From assembly GCA_022796015.1 (NCBI GenBank), contig JAAWHU010000027.1, positions 1 to 38,794 of the forward strand: DNA of 38,794 bases, in the 5' to 3' direction. The DNA is from Hungatella sp. (GTDB lineage: Bacteria; Bacillota; Clostridia; Lachnospirales; Lachnospiraceae). Position 1 is the stretch's first letter. Every line of letters begins with the position of its first letter. The translations under genes were made by a program, and so were the position numbers. Shown here one piece after another: positions 16,663-24,601 of this stretch. The notes below the pieces were generated by a model. It did not search any database. It saw nothing but the letters and a program-made list of their open reading frames with translations, and was not told where the DNA came from.

Positions 16663-17754
16663 ATGACAACACACAAGGTAGCGGTGATTCCGGGGGATGG
16701 AATCGGACCGGAGGTATTGGCAGAGGGAGTAAAGGTATTGAATGCGGTGGCGGATCTGGATGGCGGATTTCGGTTTGATTTTACCCATTTTCCCTGGGGG
16801 TGTAAGTATTATCTGGAACACGGACGCATGATGGCAGAGGATGGCATAGAACAGCTGAAGGCCTTTGACGCTATCTTTCTTGGAGCCGTGGGATATCCGG
16901 GGGTTCCCGATCACATTTCTCTGTGGGATCTGCTTCTGGTTATCAGAAAACAATTCGACCAATATGTGAATCTGCGTCCTGTAAAGCTGTTGAAGGGGGC
17001 GCCCTGTCCCTTAAAGGACGTGGCCAGAGAGGACATAGACATGCTCTTTGTGCGGGAGAACAGCGAGGGAGAGTATGCGGGAAGCGGAAGCTGGCTTTAT
17101 AAGGGGCAGCCTCATGAAGTGGTGATTCAGAATGGGGTCTTTTCCAGACACGGCTGTGAGAGGGTCATCCGCTACGCCTATGAACTGGCGCGGGAGCAGA
17201 AGAAAACCCTGACCAGCATCAGCAAGGGAAATGCGCTGAATTATTCCATGGTGTTCTGGGATCAGATTTTTGCGGAGGTGGGTAAGGAGTATCCCGACGT
17301 AAAGACCTATTCTTATCTGGTGGATGCCGCCAGCATGTTTATGGTAAAGGATCCGGGACGGTTTGAAATCGTGGTAACCTCCAATCTGTTTGGGGATATT
17401 CTCACGGATCTGGGAGCGGCGATTTCCGGAGGAATGGGGCTGGCGGCAGGAGCCAACTTAAATCCTGAGAGAAGGTTCCCCTCCATGTTTGAGCCGATTC
17501 ATGGTTCGGCGCCTGACATCGCAGGACAGGGAAAGGCCAATCCTCTTGCTGCCGTGTGGTCGGCAAGCCAGATGCTGGAATTTTTCGGACATAAGGAATG
17601 GGCGGACAGGCTCATCAGGATCATAGAGGAGATGCTGGTGGCAAAGACCGCCTTGACACCGGATCTGGGCGGAACGGCAAAGACGTTCCAGGTGGGGGAC
17701 CAGGTGGTCCGCAGGCTGCTGTTGACAATGGGGAAGATAACCGATACAATATGA
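16663..17754 (+). CDS. Tartrate dehydrogenase/decarboxylase - D-malate dehydrogenase (TtuC/DmlA family)
   Basis: This 363-residue beta-decarboxylating dehydrogenase belongs with isocitrate and isopropylmalate dehydrogenases. It starts VAVIPGDGIGPEV and has the TtuC/DmlA-typical FPWGCKYYLEHGRMM. It also shows FLGAVGYPGVPDHISLW, LRPVKLL, VRENSEGEYAG, and the metal/substrate site TSNLFGDILTDLGAAISGGM. Family members oxidise D-malate, L- or meso-tartrate or related 2-hydroxy acids with NAD, often with decarboxylation to pyruvate or glycerate. The ATG at 16663 follows AAAAAGGAGGA; a GTG at 16660 is an alternative. It opens an operon with two CHR subunits and an amidotransferase-like gene. Confidence 0.9.
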   Translation: MTTHKVAVIPGDGIGPEVLAEGVKVLNAVADLDGGFRFDFTHFPWGCKYYLEHGRMMAEDGIEQLKAFDAIFLGAVGYPGVPDHISLWDLLLVIRKQFDQYVNLRPVKLLKGAPCPLKDVAREDIDMLFVRENSEGEYAGSGSWLYKGQPHEVVIQNGVFSRHGCERVIRYAYELAREQKKTLTSISKGNALNYSMVFWDQIFAEVGKEYPDVKTYSYLVDAASMFMVKDPGRFEIVVTSNLFGDILTDLGAAISGGMGLAAGANLNPERRFPSMFEPIHGSAPDIAGQGKANPLAAVWSASQMLEFFGHKEWADRLIRIIEEMLVAKTALTPDLGGTAKTFQVGDQVVRRLLLTMGKITDTI

Positions 17755-17792
17755 GACGGAAATATCTGGTAAATACAAAGGGGTGACTTTCT

Positions 17793-18377
17793 ATGATGGC
17801 AGTTTCAAACGGGGAAAAACTGCGCACATTGTTCTTTTCCAATTTCACCATAAGTGCCTGTACCTTCGGAGGCGGCGGGGTGATTATTCCTATGCTGCAG
17901 AAAAAATATGTGGAGGATCTGAAATGGATTGAGCCGGACGAGATGATGGATATGATCGCCATCGCTCAGTCGTCTCCCGGGATCATGGCAGTGAACACGG
18001 CCATTATCATCGGGTATCGCATTGCCGGTATAAGGGGGGCGCTCTGTTCTATTGTGGGAAGCGTGCTGCCTCCCATGGTGATCTTGTCCGTAATCTCCTT
18101 TATTTATGAGGCGTTTTGCTCTAACCATGTGGTGGCTCTGGTTCTTAAAGGCATGGAGGCCGGGGTGGCGGCGGTGATGATTAATGTCTCCATCAACATG
18201 TCCTCCACTGTGGTTAAGCACAAAAAACTTCTCAATGATGTGCTTCTGGCCGGAGCGGCCATAGGGGCTATTTTTTTCGGGGTGCCTATTATCCGGTTGA
18301 TTGTTATATGCGCCGTAATCAGTATCCTTGCAGTGTTGGTAAATTCCAAAAGAGAAAGGGCAGGTGAGGCAGGATGA
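17793..18377 (+). CDS. CHR-family (chromate transporter-like) membrane protein, subunit 1
   Basis: This 194-residue multi-pass membrane protein has the CHR half-domain signature: FTISACTFGGGGVIIPML near the N-terminus, then IAQSSPGIMAVNTAIIIGYR and an internal run of hydrophobic helices. Half-size CHR proteins work as pairs and the partner follows with a 4-base overlap (ATGA). CHR proteins are named for chromate efflux, but many are untested and may move other oxyanions or organic anions. Its place in an operon behind a tartrate/malate dehydrogenase hints at an organic-acid substrate. The start has AAAGGGG upstream; a second ATG follows directly at 17796. Confidence 0.9.
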   Translation: MMAVSNGEKLRTLFFSNFTISACTFGGGGVIIPMLQKKYVEDLKWIEPDEMMDMIAIAQSSPGIMAVNTAIIIGYRIAGIRGALCSIVGSVLPPMVILSVISFIYEAFCSNHVVALVLKGMEAGVAAVMINVSINMSSTVVKHKKLLNDVLLAGAAIGAIFFGVPIIRLIVICAVISILAVLVNSKRERAGEAG

Positions 18378-18940
18378 TCTATGTCCAGCTGTTTCAGACA
18401 TTTTTTATCGTAGGGCTTTTTGGATTCGGCGGAGGCTACGGGGCTACGGCCCTTATGCAGGATCTTATCGTTACCCAGAGAGGGTGGCTGACCATGAAGG
18501 AATTTGCCGATGTGATCACGGTGTCGGAGATGACGCCGGGGCCCATGGGAATTAATATTGCATCCTTTGTAGGGGTGCAGGTGGCGGGAGTTTTAGGAAC
18601 CCTGGTGTCTACCTTATCCTACGTGTTTCCCTCGGCAGTTATCGTCATGACCCTGGCGAAGGTGTACATGAAATACCGGCAGCTCAAGGCGGTTCAGGAT
18701 GTGCTTAAAGGGCTGCAGCCGGCAGTCTGTGCCCTGATTATCTCGGCTGCAGTACGGCTTTTTGTCAATGCGGTATGGGCAGGGCAGGTGGCTCTTAAGG
18801 GAACGAACTGGGTGGCGGCTCTGATGTGCGCAGTGCTGTTGGTTTTGCTGAGGCTGAAAAAGATTGCTCCTATTCCGGCTATTTTTGCATCAGGGTTCGT
18901 GGGAGCCCTGATCTATGGCCTATGGGGCGTGGCGGTTTGA
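18374..18940 (+). CDS. CHR-family (chromate transporter-like) membrane protein, subunit 2
   Basis: This 188-residue partner of the preceding gene has the second CHR half-domain: FFIVGLFGFGGGYGATALM, then VSEMTPGPMGINIASFVG and several transmembrane helices. Translation is coupled to subunit 1 by the overlapping ATGA. The two presumably form an antiparallel heterodimer in the membrane. The gene is followed after 31 bases by the amidotransferase-like gene, so the operon continues. Confidence 0.9.
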   Translation: MIYVQLFQTFFIVGLFGFGGGYGATALMQDLIVTQRGWLTMKEFADVITVSEMTPGPMGINIASFVGVQVAGVLGTLVSTLSYVFPSAVIVMTLAKVYMKYRQLKAVQDVLKGLQPAVCALIISAAVRLFVNAVWAGQVALKGTNWVAALMCAVLLVLLRLKKIAPIPAIFASGFVGALIYGLWGVAV

Positions 18941-18971
18941 CCGAGAATAAAAAAGGATGGAGGATCAATGG

Positions 18972-19658
18972 ATGAGACCCTTAATTTTACTGACTGCCGG
19001 ATTTGAACATGTTCGGGGAATGGAACAGAGGCAGCTGTTTCAGAATTATGCGGATGCCATATATGAGGCGGGGGGCCAGACGGTCCTGGCGCTGGGGGCG
19101 GACCAGGAGCTGGCAGAGAGGATGGACGGGCTGTTTTTGACCGGCGGTGTGGATATAGAGCCTGAGCGCTACAAAATGGAGAGAAAGCCATGGTGCGGGA
19201 AGGCGGATCTTGTAAGAGACCAGGAGGAGTTCACCTTTTTCTCCCTGTTTGCAAAGGAGAGAAAGCCGATTCTGGGAGTATGCCGGGGACTGCAGCTGAT
19301 GAACGCCGCCTTAGGAGGCACCCTGTGGCAGGACCAGAAGGAGGAGTGCCACACAGAGGGCCATGGAGACGGAGCCATCCACAAAGTATGCCTGGAGGAG
19401 GAGTCTTTGCTGGGCCGCCTCTTTGGGAGTGAGATTCCGGTGAACAGTTATCACCATCAGTCCATTAGAACCTTAGGAAAAGGTCTTGTGGTGACAGCCA
19501 GGGCAGGAGAGATCATAGAGGGAGTAGAGCATGAGTCCCTTCCCATGTGGGCGGTGCAGTGGCATCCGGAGAGGATGAGAAGCAGAGATAAAATTGCGGA
19601 GGAGGGGCCGGATATGGGGCCGCTCTTTTCCTGGTTTGTGAAGGCATGCCGAGGGTAG
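18972..19658 (+). CDS. Class I glutamine amidotransferase-like hydrolase (peptidase C26, PuuD type)
   Basis: This 228-residue protein has the catalytic cysteine in GVCRGLQLMNAALGG, the histidine and glutamate in VQWHPER near the C-terminus, and the LTGGVDIEPERY and NSYHHQS segments of the gamma-glutamyl-GABA hydrolase family. Members split gamma-glutamyl amides in the cytoplasm. The start at 18972 has GGAGG 9 bases ahead; the frame is open to an ATG at 18957 that lies on top of that ribosome site and is less likely. Its link to the acid-catabolic operon is not obvious. It may hydrolyse a gamma-glutamyl-conjugated intermediate, but that is a guess. Confidence 0.87.
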   Translation: MRPLILLTAGFEHVRGMEQRQLFQNYADAIYEAGGQTVLALGADQELAERMDGLFLTGGVDIEPERYKMERKPWCGKADLVRDQEEFTFFSLFAKERKPILGVCRGLQLMNAALGGTLWQDQKEECHTEGHGDGAIHKVCLEEESLLGRLFGSEIPVNSYHHQSIRTLGKGLVVTARAGEIIEGVEHESLPMWAVQWHPERMRSRDKIAEEGPDMGPLFSWFVKACRG

Positions 19659-19708
19659 GAACCTTTACCTGGAAAAACCATATCATTTGAGAGGAGCACC
19701 AAAGAAAG

Positions 19709-21022
19709 ATGAAAAAAGATTTAACCCAGGGCAATGTAGCCCAGACCATGATCCGCTTTGCCGGCCCCATGATTCTGGGCAATCTTTTACAGCAATGCTA
19801 CAACATTGCGGACACTTTGATTGTAGGGCGGTTTTTAGGGGCCAACGCCCTGGCGGCCGTAGGCTCGGCCTACACCCTCATGACATTTTTGACCTCCATC
19901 CTAATCGGTCTCTGCATGGGAAGCGGTTCCGTGTATTCCTTCCATTTTGGAAGAAGGGATGAGGAGCAGGTGAAAAGCAGCATTGCCATCGCATTTGTTT
20001 TCATAGGGGCGGTGACCCTTCTCATCAACGGCCTGGTGTTTTTGTGGTGCAATGAAATCCTGGTTCTTCTTAAAGTGCCGGACACCCTTATGGAGATGAT
20101 GCACGAGTATGTGTGGATTATTTTCATGGGAATTTTCTTTGTCTTTTTATACAACTATTTTTCGTTTCTCCTTCGGGCCCTGGGCAATTCCCTGGTTCCT
20201 TTGTGGTTCTTGGGAATCGCCGCCGCCATGAATATTGTTCTGGATCTGGTGTTTGTGGTGAAATTTTCCTGGGGAATCGGAGGAGCAGCGGCTGCTACCG
20301 TCATTGCCCAGGCATTTTCCGGAGTGGGAATTGCACTGTATACATGGATTCGGGAGGCAGATCTGCGGCCGGGAAGGGATAATCTTAAGTTCCGGAAGAA
20401 ATCGGTGACGGAGATCCTTCGATTTTCCACGGCGGCCTGCATTCAGCAGTCCGTGATGAACTTTGGAATTCTCATGATACAGGGTTTGGTCAACAGCTTT
20501 GGGACTGCAGTTATGGCGGCCTTTGCGGCGGCAGTGAAGATTGACTCCTTTGCTTATATGCCGGCTCAGGAGTTCGGCAACGCATTTTCCATCTTTACAT
20601 CTCAGAACCATGGGGCAGGGAAAAAGGACCGGGTAAGCCAGGGGACGCGGGATGCCATAAAGGTATCCATGGTGTTTTGCCTGGCAGTGTCTGCGGCGGT
20701 CTTTGTCCTTGCACCATGGCTTATGAAAATCTTTGTGGAAGCCAAAGAGAGTGAGATCATCGCCATCGGAGCCGGATACCTGAGGATTGAGGGAGCTTTC
20801 TACTGCGGTATCGGCCTTTTGTTTCTTTTGTATGGATATTATCGGGGGGTGGAGAGACCGGAGATGTCAGTGGTGCTGACGGTGATTTCCTTAGGAACCC
20901 GGGTAGCCCTGGCCTACAGTCTGGCTCCGATTCTGGGAGTACAGGCTATCTGGTGGTCCATTCCCATTGGCTGGATTTTGGCTGACGGGGCGGGGTTTGT
21001 CTATATGAGAAAGCTCCATTGA
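19709..21022 (+). CDS. MATE-family multidrug/toxin exporter
   Basis: This 437-residue membrane protein has about 12 predicted helices and the MATE entry MIRFAGPMILGNLLQQCYNI followed by ADTLIVGRFLG. The second half repeats the pattern (AACIQQSVMNFGILMIQGLV). MATE proteins expel cationic drugs or metabolites using sodium or proton gradients. It has its own ribosome site (GAGAGGAG) 50 bases after the amidotransferase-like gene, so it may be the last gene of that operon. It converges on a LysR gene across 224 bp that hold a GC-rich hairpin. Confidence 0.93.
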   Translation: MKKDLTQGNVAQTMIRFAGPMILGNLLQQCYNIADTLIVGRFLGANALAAVGSAYTLMTFLTSILIGLCMGSGSVYSFHFGRRDEEQVKSSIAIAFVFIGAVTLLINGLVFLWCNEILVLLKVPDTLMEMMHEYVWIIFMGIFFVFLYNYFSFLLRALGNSLVPLWFLGIAAAMNIVLDLVFVVKFSWGIGGAAAATVIAQAFSGVGIALYTWIREADLRPGRDNLKFRKKSVTEILRFSTAACIQQSVMNFGILMIQGLVNSFGTAVMAAFAAAVKIDSFAYMPAQEFGNAFSIFTSQNHGAGKKDRVSQGTRDAIKVSMVFCLAVSAAVFVLAPWLMKIFVEAKESEIIAIGAGYLRIEGAFYCGIGLLFLLYGYYRGVERPEMSVVLTVISLGTRVALAYSLAPILGVQAIWWSIPIGWILADGAGFVYMRKLH

Positions 21023-21104
21023 ATGGTAAAAAATGTTAAAATATGTTTCGAGAATGTTGAAATAAAAAAGGGGAGAAATAAAAAAACTCCTATAAATAGG
21101 GAGG

Positions 21105-21132
21105 GCCGGCAGACGGGGGGACATCTGCCGGC
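21105..21132. terminator. GC-rich hairpin between convergent MATE and LysR genes
   Basis: GCCGGCAGA at 21105-21113 pairs perfectly with TCTGCCGGC at 21124-21132, with a G-rich loop. No T run follows closely on either strand, so it is a hairpin with possible terminator function. The rest of 21023-21246 is AT-rich and I see no gene in it. Confidence 0.45.
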
Positions 21133-21246
21133 TAGAGTATGAAAAAGTTTTGAAAAAGGTGTATCACCTGTTTACAAAACATAGTATAGTTGATAAATGT
21201 GACTAAAATTTGATTAAATTATGAAGTTTTTGTAAACATTATACAA

Positions 21247-22146
21247 TTATAGGCGCTTCCTCCGGGAGTATTCCCGATAGATACGGGTGATTTCCTGAAG
21301 GGCATCAATATGTTCAAAATCTTTGTGGTAAATCATATTAATTTCTCGTGTCATACTTAAATTCTCAATGGACAGACCCGCAATTTTCCCTTTTCTCATC
21401 TCAGACCCAAAGGTGCTTCGGGGAAGAATGGAAACACCGAAATTGCGGCGGACCAGATCTTTTATAGTAGCCACGTTGTCTACCTCCAGGGTGACATCAA
21501 ATTCTTCCAGGGATACGTTATTGCTCTCCAAATGGGAGATAAATAAGTTCCGGGTTGCGGAGTTAGGCAGACGCAGAATTAGCTTCTGCTTTTTTAATTC
21601 TTCCAAGGTGACGATCTGTTTCTGGGACAGAGGATTGTCTTTAGAGACGGCCAGGATCAGGGAGTCGGTGTCCAACATGACGGAATTGAAATTGGAATCA
21701 TTAATACGCCCCTCAATGATAGCGATATCCAGCACATAGGTTTTTAATTTATAATAAAGATTATTTATGGTATCAGAAATAATGGTTATGCGGCTGCCGG
21801 GCGTCACGCTTGTATAGCCGGCCAAAACCTCTGCGATGACGCTGCTCTCCGAGGAGTGAGTGATGCCTATGGACAGTCGGGTTACATTGCGCTTTTCATC
21901 CTCCAGGCTCTGGGACAGATTCTGATAAAGGGTCTGAATACGGCGGGCATATTTGACAACAATCTCCCCTTCCGGCGTCAGTTTTAAGCCTTTTTCTCCC
22001 CTGATAAACAGGACTACATCCAGATCATGCTCCAGCTGCTTGATGTGCTGACTGACTGCGGGCTGTGTAAGGGAAAGTTCTTTTGCGGCCTTTGTAAAAT
22101 TTCGGGTCTCATATACCTTTAACAGGGTTTCCATTCTGGCATCCAT
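21247..22146 (-). CDS. LysR-type transcriptional regulator
   Basis: This 299-residue protein has the HTH RNFTKAAKELSLTQPAVSQH and a standard effector domain (LSIGITHSSESSVIAEVL, DSLILAVSKDNPLS, VRRNFGVSILPRS). The effector part resembles the CysB/CbbR-like group more than the other LysR proteins in the window. I choose the ATG at 22146 because GGAAGGAG lies ahead on the minus strand; the frame extends to 22170. It is divergent from the cation:proton antiporter gene, which it probably regulates. Confidence 0.92.
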   Translation of the reverse strand: MDARMETLLKVYETRNFTKAAKELSLTQPAVSQHIKQLEHDLDVVLFIRGEKGLKLTPEGEIVVKYARRIQTLYQNLSQSLEDEKRNVTRLSIGITHSSESSVIAEVLAGYTSVTPGSRITIISDTINNLYYKLKTYVLDIAIIEGRINDSNFNSVMLDTDSLILAVSKDNPLSQKQIVTLEELKKQKLILRLPNSATRNLFISHLESNNVSLEEFDVTLEVDNVATIKDLVRRNFGVSILPRSTFGSEMRKGKIAGLSIENLSMTREINMIYHKDFEHIDALQEITRIYREYSRRKRL

Positions 22147-22247
22147 GGCAGCTCCTTCCGTATTGACCATGTGGAAATCTTATGGCTTACTATAACGTTT
22201 TGGTACAATCAATAAGGAATCATTATGATATTAATACAAAAGATAAT

Positions 22248-22275
22248 TTGCATTTATCACATATGTTTCTATAAT
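22248..22275 (+). promoter_or_regulatory. Promoter of the cation:proton antiporter gene
   Basis: TTGCAT at 22248-22253 and TATAAT at 22270-22275 are spaced by 16 bases. The gene starts 48 bases after the -10 box. The AT-rich stretch before it (22190-22245) would hold the operator of the divergent LysR. Confidence 0.6.
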
Positions 22276-22323
22276 TATATCATAGATTGATTGAAAAAGG
22301 TGTAAAAGAAGGGGGAAAAGAAG

Positions 22324-23577
22324 ATGGCTTTTTTGTATGGTCAGATGGAGGAGTCCACAGTGGTGCTGTGTTCTCTTTCGATTATTTTGTTTGCAGGATT
22401 TGCGGTGACGCGGCTGACGAAACGGATGCACCTGCCCAATGTGACAGGCTACATCATTGCAGGAGTGCTTATTGGGCCTGGATGCCTGCAGATGGTGCCA
22501 AAGGGAATTCTGGAGCATATGGGATTTATGAGTGACATTGCACTGGCTTTTATTGCTTTCGGAGTGGGGAAGTTTTTCAAGAAGGAGATCCTTAAGGAGG
22601 CGGGAATCAGGGTTGTTGTTGTGACGCTGTTTGAGGCGCTGACCGCAGGAATTCTGGTGACCTTGAGTATGAAAGTTCTCTTCCATATTAGCTGGGATTT
22701 CGCCTTGATTTTAGGAGCTATCGCAACAGCTACGGCTCCGGCAAGCACTATGATGACCATTCATCAGTATCATGCCAAGGGAGAGTATGTGAATACGCTG
22801 CTTCAGGTGGTGGCCTTAGATGATGTGGTGTGTCTCTTGGCCTTCAGTATTGTGGTGGCAGTGGTAAATGCGGGAAATGACGGCCATATTTCCATAAATG
22901 ATGTTCTGATTCCTCTTGTAAGCAACGGGGTCGGAATTCTTCTGGGAGGGGCCGGAGGATTGGGGCTGTCAAAACTTCTGACACCGGACAGAAGTAAGGA
23001 CAACAGGCTGATCTTGTCGGTGGCCCTTCTGCTGGCCTTGTCCACTGTGTGTGCCGTTCTTGGGGTTTCGCCTCTTTTGTCCTGTATGGTCTTCGGGGCG
23101 GTGTACATGAATCTGACAGACGACAGAAAGCTCTTTAAACAGATTAACCGCTTTACACCGCCTATTATGAGTATGTTCTTTATTATCTCCGGCATGAACC
23201 TGGAGCTCGGAGCCATCCGTACTGCCGGAATTGTAGGCCTTGCCTATTTCTTTATCCGCATTATCGGCAAATATGCAGGCGTGTACTTAGGATGCATCAT
23301 AACCAACATGCCAGTGAACGTTAAGAAATATATGGGTCTGGCTCTCATTCCTCAGGCCGGCGTGGCTATCGGCCTTGCTTTTTTAGGCCAGCGGCTCCTG
23401 CCTCCCCAGATAGGGGATCTGCTTTTGACCATCATACTGGCTTCCTCTGTCCTTTACGAGCTGGTGGGTCCGGCCTGTGCCAAGGCATCCTTCTTTTTGT
23501 CGGGAGCCATTAAGCAGGAGGTTATTGATTCGGTCAACAGATATCAGCCGCCTCAGTTCAAGAAGCGGCTGGGATAG
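22324..23577 (+). CDS. Cation:proton antiporter (CPA2 / KefB-like)
   Basis: This 417-residue membrane protein has the Na+/H+ exchanger fold: LPNVTGYIIAGVLIGPG near the start, a long run of helices, and the ion-site stretch VVALDDVVCLLAFSIVVAVV carrying the paired aspartates. It lacks the C-terminal TrkA-N regulatory domain of Kef channels, so it is a bare antiporter that exchanges Na+ or K+ for protons. It is divergent from a LysR gene and converges on the SOD gene with only 19 bases between stops, where I see no terminator. Confidence 0.92.
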   Translation: MAFLYGQMEESTVVLCSLSIILFAGFAVTRLTKRMHLPNVTGYIIAGVLIGPGCLQMVPKGILEHMGFMSDIALAFIAFGVGKFFKKEILKEAGIRVVVVTLFEALTAGILVTLSMKVLFHISWDFALILGAIATATAPASTMMTIHQYHAKGEYVNTLLQVVALDDVVCLLAFSIVVAVVNAGNDGHISINDVLIPLVSNGVGILLGGAGGLGLSKLLTPDRSKDNRLILSVALLLALSTVCAVLGVSPLLSCMVFGAVYMNLTDDRKLFKQINRFTPPIMSMFFIISGMNLELGAIRTAGIVGLAYFFIRIIGKYAGVYLGCIITNMPVNVKKYMGLALIPQAGVAIGLAFLGQRLLPPQIGDLLLTIILASSVLYELVGPACAKASFFLSGAIKQEVIDSVNRYQPPQFKKRLG

Positions 23578-23596
23578 AAAACAGAGTATGAGAAAT

Positions 23597-24118
23597 CTAA
23601 TCCAGATTCTTCCGGTCCCGGCGGTTGGTGAGGCGGATGATTCCGCAGCCGATCTTCCCGCCGGAATTGCCGGAAGGCTGGGAGTGGAAGTCGTCGGACA
23701 TCTGGTGCACCACCACGGATTTTCCCAGAATCTGGGGAATAATAAACCGTTTATCAAAGAAAGAAATCCACGCATACCCCTGATTGGCAAAAAGGGGAAG
23801 AAGATCCCCGGCATGGTCAGGGTGTTGGGCCTGCCCAGGGTTATAATGTCCGCCGGTGTTGGCAAAGTCATTGCCGCAGTCCCCGTTTTCATGGATATGG
23901 AGTCCATAAAAATCAGAAGAGCCAGGCTGCATCCTGTCAGGGAGGCCAAAAAGCTCCGCCTCAATCAAAGTCCCTCCATAGGGAGTCTCATAAAATTTTA
24001 CCAGCCCACTGAGAGCTGGCGCCGCAGTACCACCTGTAACCCAGGCCATGGCTAAAGGTTCATTATCCTCTAAAATCTCCGCAAAAACTTCCCCCGGAGT
24101 CATCTGTCTATCTGCCAT
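23597..24118 (-). CDS. Cytoplasmic Cu/Zn superoxide dismutase family protein
   Basis: This 173-residue protein keeps the metal ligands of Cu/Zn-SOD: H74 and H76 (GLHIHENGDC), the bridging H91 (GGHYNP), H99/H102/D105 for zinc (QHPDHAGDL) and H138 (VVVHQMSDD). The disulfide cysteines C81 and C158 are also present. The active-site arginine that guides superoxide (in GNxGxRxACG) is lysine here (K155 in GNSGGKIGCG). No signal peptide is visible, unlike most bacterial SodC, so it would be cytoplasmic. AAAGGAGG precedes the ATG at 24118. It may act in oxygen defence together with the rubrerythrin at 28368, or serve copper handling. Confidence 0.88.
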   Translation of the reverse strand: MADRQMTPGEVFAEILEDNEPLAMAWVTGGTAAPALSGLVKFYETPYGGTLIEAELFGLPDRMQPGSSDFYGLHIHENGDCGNDFANTGGHYNPGQAQHPDHAGDLLPLFANQGYAWISFFDKRFIIPQILGKSVVVHQMSDDFHSQPSGNSGGKIGCGIIRLTNRRDRKNLD

Positions 24119-24281
24119 AATTATATCCCTCCTTTGATGTAACATATGGAAAACAAATTGTCCCTGTGCCATCCCAAACATAATTTACAAGCCCATAGAA
24201 AAAAATACCAACACCAGCTGTCATAAATTGTTCAGGAATTATTTAGAAAAATAACCAGTATCCATTTCCCCAAGATGGGTG

Positions 24282-24287
24282 TATAAT
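24282..24287 (+). promoter_or_regulatory. Probable -10 box of trpS
   Basis: TATAAT occurs in GGTGTATAATGTAC, in an AT-rich context after the SOD gene. No good -35 lies 16-18 bases ahead. If used, it gives a leader of about 305 bases before the trpS start. Confidence 0.45.
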
Positions 24288-24348
24288 GTACACGTAAGCA
24301 ATGAGCAGTGCGAAAAAAGACAGACAAGAAGCAGCGTTGTGCTTGCAC

Positions 24349-24375
24349 AAAAGCAGCTGATTGACTGGCTTTTTT
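24349..24375 (+). terminator. Terminator-like hairpin in the trpS leader, possible attenuator
   Basis: AAAAGCAG at 24349-24356 pairs with CTGGCTTTT (one bulge) and is followed by a run of T to 24375. A second hairpin, TTGTGC-TT-GCACAA, lies directly upstream and GGGC-GAAT-GCCC directly downstream. I found no T-box consensus (AGGGTGGNACCGCG). Confidence 0.45.
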
Positions 24376-24462
24376 CATAGGGCGAATGCCCGTGAGCGAG
24401 ATGAAGCGAAGCGGAATCGAGCGTGCACTGCGGCGTCGAGGAGCCACCCCCCTCGCCTCCGC

Positions 24463-24562
24463 AAGCGAAGGCGAAGCCGAGCCCGTGAACATCACACCAA
24501 GCGAAGGCAAAGCCAAGCCCCACCCCGCAAATCTCACCCAAGGCAAAAGCGAAGCCGAGCCC
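24463..24562 (+). repeat. Three degenerate direct repeats before trpS
   Basis: AAGCGAAGGCGAAGCCGAGC at 24463 recurs as AAGCGAAGGCAAAGCCAAGC at 24499 and as an AAGCGAAGCCGAGCCC form at 24547-24562, with C-rich spacers. The whole stretch 24386-24601 is open in frame with trpS and would read as S/T-E-G-E/K-A-E/K-P repeats. The ribosome site GGAGGAG sits after it, so I treat it as untranslated leader. With the hairpins at 24349 this accounts for the 24119-24601 gap. Confidence 0.7.
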
Positions 24563-24601
24563 AAGCCCCACACAAAAAATTCACCAGGAGGAGAACCACC
24601 C

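Noticed and set aside
16663..17754. Leucine-pathway isopropylmalate dehydrogenase
   Set aside because: The WGCKYYLEHGRMM segment and the neighbours fit the TtuC/DmlA group, and no leu genes are nearby.
24386..24601. N-terminal extension of TrpRS by 72 residues
   Set aside because: The extension is repetitive and unlike the family, and the AGGAGGAG ribosome site lies directly before the ATG at 24602.
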